Of a stretch of 28,341 nt of DNA, positions 8,330-14,106 are shown in pieces. The position numbers were made by a program, and so were the translations under genes. The DNA comes from an uncultured Oscillospiraceae bacterium (GTDB lineage: Bacteria; Bacillota; Clostridia; Oscillospirales; Oscillospiraceae). The first letter of the stretch is position 1. Each line of letters opens with the position of its first letter. The stretch is from positions 1 through 28,341 of the forward strand of contig CAAERF010000441.1 in the NCBI GenBank assembly GCA_900758315.1, read 5' to 3'. The notes below the pieces were generated by a model. It saw nothing but the letters and a program-made list of their open reading frames with translations. It made no database searches and was not told where the DNA came from.

Positions 8330-9994
8330 ATGAAAACGGACATTGAAATTGCTCAGAGCACAGAAATGCTCCCCATTGACCAGGTTGCGAAGAAGGCCGG
8401 TATTGATGAAAATCTGCTGGAATACTACGGTAAGGTAAAGGCGAAGATTGATATCCGTCCCCTCCGGGACGCGCCCAGAAAGGCCAAGCTGATTCTGGTC
8501 ACCGCCATCAACCCCACCCCCGCCGGCGAGGGTAAGACCACCACCAGTGTGGGTCTGGCTGACGCCCTGGCCAAGCTGAACAAGAACACCATGCTCTGTC
8601 TGCGGGAACCGTCCCTGGGCCCGGTGTTCGGCGTCAAGGGCGGCGCGGCAGGCGGCGGTCATGCCCAGGTCATCCCCATGGAGGACATCAACCTCCACTT
8701 TACCGGTGACTTCCACGCCATCGGTGCGGCCAATAACCTGCTGGCAGCCATGCTGGACAACCACATTCAGCAGGGCAATGAGCTGGATATCGACGTGAAG
8801 AACATCACCTGGCGGCGCTGCGTGGATATGAACGACCGGCAGCTGCGCAATGTCATCGACGGTCTCGGCGGCCGGATGCAGGGCGTGCCCCGTGAGGACG
8901 GCTTTGACATCACCGTGGCCTCTGAGATTATGGCCGTGCTCTGCCTGGCCTCTGACCTGGTGGACCTGAAACAGCGTCTGGCCCGGATTATTGTGGGCTA
9001 CAACCGCGCGGGCAAGCCGGTCACCGCCCATGATCTGAAGGCTGAAGGCGCTATGACAGTCCTGCTCAAGGACGCCATCAAGCCCAACCTGGTCCAGACC
9101 CTGGAGCACAATCCCGCCATCGTCCACGGCGGTCCCTTTGCCAATATCGCCCACGGCTGCAACTCCATCTCCGCCACCGACGCGGCCATGAAGCTGGCTG
9201 ATTACGTGGTCACCGAGGCGGGCTTTGGCGCCGATCTGGGCGCGGAGAAGTTCCTGGACATCAAGTGCCGTGCCGCAGGGTTCGACCCCAGTGCCGTGGT
9301 CATCGTGGCCACCGTGAAGGCGCTGAAGTACAACGGCGGCGTGCCCAAGAGCGAGCTGGGTGCGGAAAACCTGGAGGCGCTGGAAAAGGGCCTGCCCAAC
9401 CTGCTCAAGCATGTGGAAAACATCACCCAGGTCTTTGGCCTGCCCGCAGTGGTGGCCATCAACCGGTTCACCCAGGATACCGACGCGGAGCTGGATATGA
9501 TCCGGGAAAAGTGCCGGGAACTGGGCGTCAACGTGGCTATGAGCGAGGTCTGGGAAAAGGGCGGCGACGGCGGCATCGAGCTGGCCGAAGAAGTGCTGCG
9601 CCTGTGCGAGCAGCCCCACGACTTCCACTTCAGCTATGAGCTGAACCAGCCCATCAAGGACAAGATCCGTGAGATCGTCCAGAAGGTCTACGGCGGCGAC
9701 GACGTGATCTACTCCACTGACGCGGAGAAGTCCATTGCCAAGCTGGAAGAGCTGGGCTACGGCGATCTGCCCATCTGCGTGGCCAAGACTCAGTATTCCC
9801 TGACCGACGATCCCACCAAGCTGGGCCGTCCCCAGGGCTTTACCGTCTCGGTCAGCAAGGTGAAGGTGTCCGCAGGTGCCGGATTTATCGTGGTCCAGAC
9901 CGGCGACATTATGACCATGCCCGGCCTGCCCAAGGTCCCCGCCGCAGAGCGGATTGACATCGACGCAGACGGCGTGATCACCGGCCTGTTCTGA
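8330..9994 (+). CDS. fhs: Formate-tetrahydrofolate ligase
   Basis: ATP-dependent enzyme forming 10-formyl-THF from formate and THF, feeding purine synthesis and, where present, the methyl branch of acetogenesis. At 554 residues it is of normal family length. The P-loop [10 protein letters not shown] lies at about residues 63-72, followed by [20 protein letters not shown] and later the family segments [12 protein letters not shown] and [13 protein letters not shown]. Start choice: an in-frame GTG at 8309 exists, but AAAGGAAG at 8314-8321 is about 8 nt from ATG 8330, matching the usual MKTDIEIAQ beginning. Expression is governed by the ZTP riboswitch in the leader. It is a single-gene unit ending in a strong terminator; no folD or other one-carbon gene is adjacent. 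Confidence 0.97.
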   Translation: MKTDIEIAQSTEMLPIDQVAKKAGIDENLLEYYGKVKAKIDIRPLRDAPRKAKLILVTAINPTPAGEGKTTTSVGLADALAKLNKNTMLCLREPSLGPVFGVKGGAAGGGHAQVIPMEDINLHFTGDFHAIGAANNLLAAMLDNHIQQGNELDIDVKNITWRRCVDMNDRQLRNVIDGLGGRMQGVPREDGFDITVASEIMAVLCLASDLVDLKQRLARIIVGYNRAGKPVTAHDLKAEGAMTVLLKDAIKPNLVQTLEHNPAIVHGGPFANIAHGCNSISATDAAMKLADYVVTEAGFGADLGAEKFLDIKCRAAGFDPSAVVIVATVKALKYNGGVPKSELGAENLEALEKGLPNLLKHVENITQVFGLPAVVAINRFTQDTDAELDMIREKCRELGVNVAMSEVWEKGGDGGIELAEEVLRLCEQPHDFHFSYELNQPIKDKIREIVQKVYGGDDVIYSTDAEKSIAKLEELGYGDLPICVAKTQYSLTDDPTKLGRPQGFTVSVSKVKVSAGAGFIVVQTGDIMTMPGLPKVPAAERIDIDADGVITGLF

Positions 9995-10006
9995 TTCTGT
10001 TTTGCC

Positions 10007-10046
10007 AAATCCCTGTAGGATATGTGGTGTCCTACAGGGATTTTTT
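10007..10046 (+). terminator. fhs terminator
   Basis: 14-bp perfect stem (10007-10020 with 10030-10043), 9-nt loop, T-run to 10046. Confidence 0.92.
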
Positions 10047-10140
10047 CGCTTGCGTGTACACAGATTGGACACAATAGGTCGAAAAAACTCATAAAACATG
10101 AAGAGAGAATTAAAATTAGTTAAAACCCAACAGGAAGCCC

Positions 10141-10169
10141 TTGTCTTATCAAACCAAAGCAGGTAAAAT
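10141..10169 (+). promoter_or_regulatory. Candidate promoter for the 147-aa helical protein gene
   Basis: -35 TTGTCT (10141-10146), 17-nt spacer, -10 TAAAAT (10164-10169), 48 nt before the start codon in an AT-rich stretch. The rest of 10047-10217 holds nothing recognisable. Confidence 0.6.
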
Positions 10170-10217
10170 ACAGTCATCAAGGGTAAACAACGTGTCATTG
10201 ATAGGAGGTACTGGATT

Positions 10218-10661
10218 ATGGCATTCAATTTTGATAACTTCAAGAAGAAAACCGAAGATCTGGCTCAGAAGGGCGCCGACTGGGCCCAGCTGGGCGTGAA
10301 CAAGGCCACGCAGATGGCCAGCATCGCCAAGCTGAAAGCAGCCAATCTGGGCGAGGAGGAGAACATCCGCAAGGCCTATACGGAGCTGGGTAAGCGCTAC
10401 TATGCGGCCTACGGTGCAGCTCCCAGCGTGGAGTTTGCCGACATCATCCAGCAGATTGAGGAGGCAAAGGCCAATATTCTGGAAAACAACGCGAAGATCG
10501 CGGATCTGAAAGCGAAAGAGGATATGCCCAGCGAGGATATCGTCTTTGAGATGAATGTGGAAGATCTGCCCACAGAGCCGGTGGCAGAGAAGGAGCCTGC
10601 TCCGGAGCAGCCCGCTGAGGAAGAGGATACCATCGAAGAACTGAAGTTTGACGACGAATAA
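10218..10661 (+). CDS. Small acidic helical protein of unknown function
   Basis: 147 residues, no signal peptide or membrane segment, so probably cytosolic. Residues 1-105 look almost wholly helical with coiled-coil character: an amphipathic start (FDNFKKKTEDLAQKG), then a Tyr-rich helix (AYTELGKRYYAAYG) and a long helix IIQQIEEAKANILENNAKIADL. The last 40 residues are a disordered acidic Glu/Pro/Ala tail. The build resembles small Clostridia proteins that carry a C-terminal zinc ribbon, but no Cys is present here. The ATG has an excellent AGGAGG site 8-9 nt upstream and normal codon use, so it is a real gene. Own promoter and terminator. Function not recognised. Confidence 0.8.
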   Translation: MAFNFDNFKKKTEDLAQKGADWAQLGVNKATQMASIAKLKAANLGEEENIRKAYTELGKRYYAAYGAAPSVEFADIIQQIEEAKANILENNAKIADLKAKEDMPSEDIVFEMNVEDLPTEPVAEKEPAPEQPAEEEDTIEELKFDDE

Positions 10662-10670
10662 GAAACGCAA

Positions 10671-10702
10671 AAAAGCCTGTCTGCGAAAGCAGACAGGCTT
10701 TT
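10671..10702. terminator. Bidirectional terminator between convergent genes
   Basis: 14-bp perfect stem (10671-10684 with 10689-10702) closed by a GAAA tetraloop. AAAA/TTTT ends give a T-run on both strands. It serves the 147-aa gene (+) and the SH3-NlpC gene (-). Confidence 0.9.
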
Positions 10703-10727
10703 CATCTATATGAAAGTGTTTGGGAAA

Positions 10728-13139
10728 TCAGAGAACACGGCGAACTGCCAGAATCTTCTTATAGTTGACGCTGCAGTAGGTGATGCCGTATTTCTTACCC
10801 AGTGCGCTGAGCAGCTTGCCGCCGCCTGCGTAGATGCCCACGTGGCCGCTGTAGCAGACGATGTCGCCCACGCGCATGTCAGAGACGCTGACCCCTCTGC
10901 CCACGCCGCGGTCTGCGGAGGAGCTGTGAGGCAGGCTCTTGCCGAAGTGGCGATAGACACTCTGGACAAAGCCGGAGCAGTCGCAGCCGTTGGTCAGGCT
11001 GGTGCCACCCCACTTGTAGGGATTGCCCACAAACTGCTGGGCATAGGCCAGAACTGCGGAGCCACTGCCGCCGGAGCTGGAAGAAGAGGAAGTGGATTCG
11101 GTCTTCTTCGTGGTGCTGGAGCTGCTGCTGGAAGAAGCAGAACTGGAGCTGGAGCTGTTGCTGGAAGAGGAGCTCGTGGTGGCGGTGCTGGTGGTAGAGG
11201 TGGATTCCGTTGCGGTCTGAATGACGGTTGCAGGACCCTTGCTCTTGCTGGTGTAAGAGGCATTGACATAACCCTTCTGGGTTCCGTAAACGACCTTGTA
11301 CCAGCCGTCCTTCATACCGGAGACTGCAACCACCGTGCTCTCGGGAATGCTGGTGATGTAGCTGCCATCGGTGGAGGGCTTATCACGCAGGGCCAGAGAG
11401 GAAGCAGTGATCTTGGCGAAGTCAGGATAGGCTTTGAAGCCGTCGGCCGTGGTGGAGGAGACGTAGTCGCCGCACACATAGCCTGTCGTATCCTTATACT
11501 TGACCTTGTACCAGCTGCCGACGGTGTCCTGAATGCTCAGCAGAGTGCCGTAGGGGACGATACCCAGCTGTTCATAGCTGGTGCCGGCGCCGGAGCGCAG
11601 CTTCAGAGAAGCGGAAGTCACCTGAATATAACCGGAGGAGATGGTTTCGCTGAGAGAGACATACTCTGCCTTGACAAAGCCCTTCTCCCCGTTGAAGGTG
11701 ATGCCGTACCAGCCGTCTTTGCTGCTGGTAATCTGGAAGGTGTCACCGCGCTTCAGATTGGCGATGATGGAAGAATCCGTACCTCTGGAGGCGCGCAAAT
11801 GCAGGGTGTCCGCGGTAACCGTGCCGTAGCCCTTGCTCTTGTCAGTGGCCTCGGAAGCGATGCAGTTGCCATCCACATAGCCGATCTGCTGATCGTATTC
11901 CACCTGATACCAGTCACCCAGAATGGACAGGATGGAGACCTTGCTCTTTTCCGGAATGACTGCCAGCATATCAGAGGAGCTGTCAGCGGAGGCGCGCAGG
12001 ACTGCGGTGGAAGTATTGATGGTGCCGGTGGAGATGCTCTTCACCTTGATGTACTTGCCGACCATGTAGCCCTTATGGGTGCCCTTGGAATCCTTGTAGC
12101 GAACCTGATACCAGCCGTCAGCGTCCATGGAACCGTACAGGGTGATGGTCTTGCCAGCGGGCACCTGGTAGACGACGTCGGCGTCAGTGCTCTTTTCTGC
12201 GCGGATGTTGATATAGGGCTTCTTGGTGGTGACCACACCGGTGAGCTTGGAGGCGGTGCTGTTGTCAGCGTCCACATACTCCTCGCGCATGTAACCGTTG
12301 TAGGTGTTGCCCATGCTGTCGGTGTAGCTGACCTGATACCAGCCGTCAGCGTCAGCCTCGGCGACCACGTCGATGGTCTCACCGACGGGTACCTTGTAGA
12401 TGACGTCAGCGGCGGAGCTCTTCTCCGCGCGCATGTTGATGTTGGTGTAGTTTTTCTTTGCTGCGGTCACAGTAGCTGCGGTAGTAGGAGCCGTGGTGAC
12501 GGTGGTCTCTACGTACTGAGCCAGCATGTAGCCGGAGTAAACGGTTTTGTTCTTGTCGGTGTAGCGAACCTGGTACCAACCGGTGGAGTCCTTGTCGGCC
12601 AGAATTTCAACGGTACCCTGTACGGGAACCTTGCAGAGAACGGAAGCGTCCTTGCTGTTGCTCTCCCGCATGTTGATGGCGGAATAGTTTTTACCGTTGG
12701 CGGTGACGGTGCCGGTGCCCAAAGCGACATCGGATGTGTCAGCCGCGGCCTTCTGGTTATCCTCGGTGGATTCGGTTTTCTGCTCGGTCTCGGCATCCTT
12801 GGATGTGTCAGCGTCCTGCTTCTTTTCCGTCTCCTTTTTCTTGGAGCTGGAAGAATCGGACGTCTTAATAAACTCAGCGGAGACGTAACCGGTGTGGGAT
12901 CCCTCACTGTCGGTGTAGGTGATCTTCAGCCAGCCGTTGTCTTCGCTGTCCAGGATGGAAACCTTGTCGCCCTTTGCCAGCATGCCCAGCGGGTCAGAAG
13001 AAGTGCTGGCCTCCCGGCGCAGCCGGACGCAGTCGTCCGTGACGGTGCCGGTGTTGGCTGCAAGGGCCATGGAACTCAGACTTGCGGTAAAAGAAGCAAG
13101 TAAAACGAATGAAGTGATTCTCTTAGTCAGTCGTCGCAT
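10728..13139 (-). CDS. Secreted multi-SH3b NlpC/P60 protein (probable peptidoglycan hydrolase)
   Basis: 803 residues. Signal peptide 1-27 (Arg-rich start, cleavage near SSMALA/ANT). Eight SH3b repeats follow, at about residues 29-92, 142-211, 224-291, 298-367, 370-430, 436-497, 502-562 and 568-630, each with a GW/DWY-xV and GYV/GYM core. Repeats 2-4 are longer and resemble each other most. A charged linker (93-140) separates repeats 1 and 2, and a Ser-rich linker (about 646-692) leads to an NlpC/P60 domain (695-803). Catalytic Cys721 (DCSGF) and His766 (GHVGIY) are present, but the third position, usually the His of HAS, is Ser778. Family members cleave D-gamma-glutamyl-meso-DAP bonds; SH3b domains bind cell wall. 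GGAGG lies 6 nt before the ATG. Probably co-transcribed with the 97-aa gene 50 nt upstream under a WalR-type box. Confidence 0.93.
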   Translation of the reverse strand: MRRLTKRITSFVLLASFTASLSSMALAANTGTVTDDCVRLRREASTSSDPLGMLAKGDKVSILDSEDNGWLKITYTDSEGSHTGYVSAEFIKTSDSSSSKKKETEKKQDADTSKDAETEQKTESTEDNQKAAADTSDVALGTGTVTANGKNYSAINMRESNSKDASVLCKVPVQGTVEILADKDSTGWYQVRYTDKNKTVYSGYMLAQYVETTVTTAPTTAATVTAAKKNYTNINMRAEKSSAADVIYKVPVGETIDVVAEADADGWYQVSYTDSMGNTYNGYMREEYVDADNSTASKLTGVVTTKKPYINIRAEKSTDADVVYQVPAGKTITLYGSMDADGWYQVRYKDSKGTHKGYMVGKYIKVKSISTGTINTSTAVLRASADSSSDMLAVIPEKSKVSILSILGDWYQVEYDQQIGYVDGNCIASEATDKSKGYGTVTADTLHLRASRGTDSSIIANLKRGDTFQITSSKDGWYGITFNGEKGFVKAEYVSLSETISSGYIQVTSASLKLRSGAGTSYEQLGIVPYGTLLSIQDTVGSWYKVKYKDTTGYVCGDYVSSTTADGFKAYPDFAKITASSLALRDKPSTDGSYITSIPESTVVAVSGMKDGWYKVVYGTQKGYVNASYTSKSKGPATVIQTATESTSTTSTATTSSSSSNSSSSSSASSSSSSSTTKKTESTSSSSSSGGSGSAVLAYAQQFVGNPYKWGGTSLTNGCDCSGFVQSVYRHFGKSLPHSSSADRGVGRGVSVSDMRVGDIVCYSGHVGIYAGGGKLLSALGKKYGITYCSVNYKKILAVRRVL
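11064..11204 (-). repeat. Low-complexity Ser/Thr-coding tract (wall-spanning linker)
   Basis: Within the SH3-NlpC gene, residues about 646-692 are almost all Ser and Thr, from repeated AGC/TCC/ACC codons. Such linkers separate binding from catalytic domains and are prone to slippage-driven length variation. Confidence 0.75.
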
Positions 13140-13189
13140 TTGAAACCTCCGTGATGTCTAACTGTATCGGGGAAAAGGACGAACAGTTT

Positions 13190-13483
13190 TTAATTGTTTG
13201 CCAGAGCCCGGTCCAGCCAGACTGCACTCAGGTCCATCGCAGCGTACAGGCTATTTTTTTCACTTTTCCGCACCACGCGATCTCTGGATTTCAGGTCAGG
13301 ATCGGTGAGCTGCAACTGCACAGAAACTTTGGTGGCCAGGTTCAAGTCATCCAGCACAGTGGAGTCATGAATCTGAAGCATGATGATATATTTCTCGGCC
13401 ATGCTGCCGTAGTAAATGATATTATCCTTTCTGCGCAGGGGATGACCCTTATAGGTGAGCGGGATGCTTTTTGCGTCAGCCAA
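13190..13483 (-). CDS. Unknown 97-aa cytosolic protein with TTG start
   Basis: No family recognised. No signal peptide or membrane segment; mixed alpha/beta with a likely N-terminal beta-rich half (IPLTYKGHPLRRKDNIIYYG, then YIIMLQIHDS) and a C-terminal helix (LYAAMDLSAVWLDRALA). Start: no ATG is available upstream of the internal Met, but TTG at 13483 sits 9 nt after a full GAAGGAGG site (13493-13500), and a perfect promoter lies just beyond, so the gene is convincing. It is 50 nt upstream of the SH3-NlpC gene with no terminator between, which suggests one transcript and perhaps a role linked to envelope maintenance (inference only). Confidence 0.78.
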   Translation of the reverse strand: MADAKSIPLTYKGHPLRRKDNIIYYGSMAEKYIIMLQIHDSTVLDDLNLATKVSVQLQLTDPDLKSRDRVVRKSEKNSLYAAMDLSAVWLDRALANN

Positions 13484-13509
13484 TCGATAACACCTCCTTC
13501 AAACTGGAT

Positions 13510-13526
13510 TGTAACCAAATTGTAAC
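13510..13526. promoter_or_regulatory. WalR-type direct repeat overlapping the promoter
   Basis: TGTAAC (13510-13515), five bases (CAAAT), TGTAAC (13521-13526). This matches the WalR/YycF box TGTWAH-N5-TGTWAH at every position. It overlaps the -10 and start region of the minus-strand promoter, a position expected to repress. No WalRK genes are in the window. Confidence 0.65.
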
Positions 13527-13547
13527 ACATTGTTGTCTGGATGTCAA
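13519..13547 (-). promoter_or_regulatory. Sigma-A promoter for the 97-aa gene and SH3-NlpC gene
   Basis: On the minus strand: perfect -35 TTGACA (13542-13547), 17-nt spacer, -10 TACAAT (13519-13524), about 35 nt before the TTG start. Confidence 0.88.
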
Positions 13548-13602
13548 TCTTTTATCCGCAACCTTTTCCGGCAATCCCGGGTTTCACCGGGGAAAAGTGC
13601 AC

Positions 13603-13632
13603 AAAAAACGTCCTCCCCGGAGGGAGAACGTT
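13603..13632 (-). terminator. ireB terminator
   Basis: 11-bp stem AACGTTCTCCC/GGGAGGACGTT (one G-T pair), TCCG loop, then six Ts on the minus strand, 50 nt after the ireB stop. Confidence 0.88.
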
Positions 13633-13681
13633 GTAGAAACCATGAAAATGACAAAATAGTAACAAAAGATCGGCGGAATTG

Positions 13682-13927
13682 TCACACATCCAGATAGTAG
13701 CGTACCAGCTCCTGGAGCAGCTCATCCCGGTCCAGTTTCCGGATCAGCGTGCGCGCGTTGTTGAAGTTGGTAATATAGGTGGGATCCTCAGAGAGAATGT
13801 ACCCCACGATCTGATTGATGGGGTTGTAACCCTTTTTCTGAAGGGAATTGTACACTTCGGTGAGGATTTCGCGGGTTTCCCATTCGTCGACATTCGAGAT
13901 GTCAAACCGCTGTGTGTAGTCAGACAT
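13682..13927 (-). CDS. ireB: IreB family regulatory phosphoprotein (UPF0297)
   Basis: 81-residue cytosolic protein carrying the family signature [13 protein letters not shown](I)LSxDPTYI and the C-terminal R(K)[15 protein letters not shown]. In enterococci IreB is phosphorylated on N-terminal threonines by the PASTA kinase IreK and acts in cell-wall stress and cephalosporin resistance; here a Thr is present at position 5 (MSDYT). Start choice: the open frame extends upstream to 13972, but AGGAGG (13934-13939) is 7 nt from ATG 13927, and homologues begin at this Met. The ruvX/DUF1292 genes that often follow ireB are absent; a terminator comes 50 nt after the stop. Confidence 0.93.
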   Translation of the reverse strand: MSDYTQRFDISNVDEWETREILTEVYNSLQKKGYNPINQIVGYILSEDPTYITNFNNARTLIRKLDRDELLQELVRYYLDV

Positions 13928-13991
13928 AAACAAACCTCCTGTGCATGGAAAAAACAGGGGAAAATGTAACAATTACAATAAGTTACTATAA

Positions 13992-14020
13992 ATTATAACC
14001 GAAACGTAAGAGGTTGTAAA
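13992..14020 (-). promoter_or_regulatory. Promoter for ireB
   Basis: On the minus strand: -35 TTTACA (14015-14020), 17-nt spacer, perfect -10 TATAAT (13992-13997). An AT-rich leader with a GTAAC/GTTAC inverted repeat (about 13967-13985) follows. Confidence 0.82.
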
Positions 14021-14032
14021 GAGGAAAACAGG

Positions 14033-14068
14033 AAAAAGATTCCCGGCGGAAGGGGGCTCCGCCGGGAA
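14033..14068 (-). terminator. pheT terminator
   Basis: Perfect 11-bp GC-rich stem (14040-14050 with 14058-14068), followed on the minus strand by TCTTTTTCC, 38 nt after the pheT stop. Confidence 0.88.
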
Positions 14069-14106
14069 TACAGGGTAGGAAAATGGTGGTGAGGCAGGTA
14101 AAATCT

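Noticed and set aside
8216..10243. 675-codon minus-strand open frame across fhs
   Set aside because: Antisense of fhs and its riboswitch; composition typical of a shadow frame.
11064..11204. Repetitive GCTGGA/GAAGAA tract as a CRISPR-like or satellite array
   Set aside because: Irregular codon-level repetition coding a Ser/Thr linker inside an intact gene; no spacers.
10710..13103. 797-codon + strand open frame opposite the SH3-NlpC gene
   Set aside because: Repetitive Gly/Ala/Val translation that mirrors the SH3 repeats in antisense; starts within the shared terminator region and has no Shine-Dalgarno.
13342..13530. Alternative minus-strand ORF starting MCYNLVTIQFEGG
   Set aside because: It begins upstream of the Shine-Dalgarno and overlaps the promoter region; the TTG-started 97-aa frame is correctly placed relative to GAAGGAGG.
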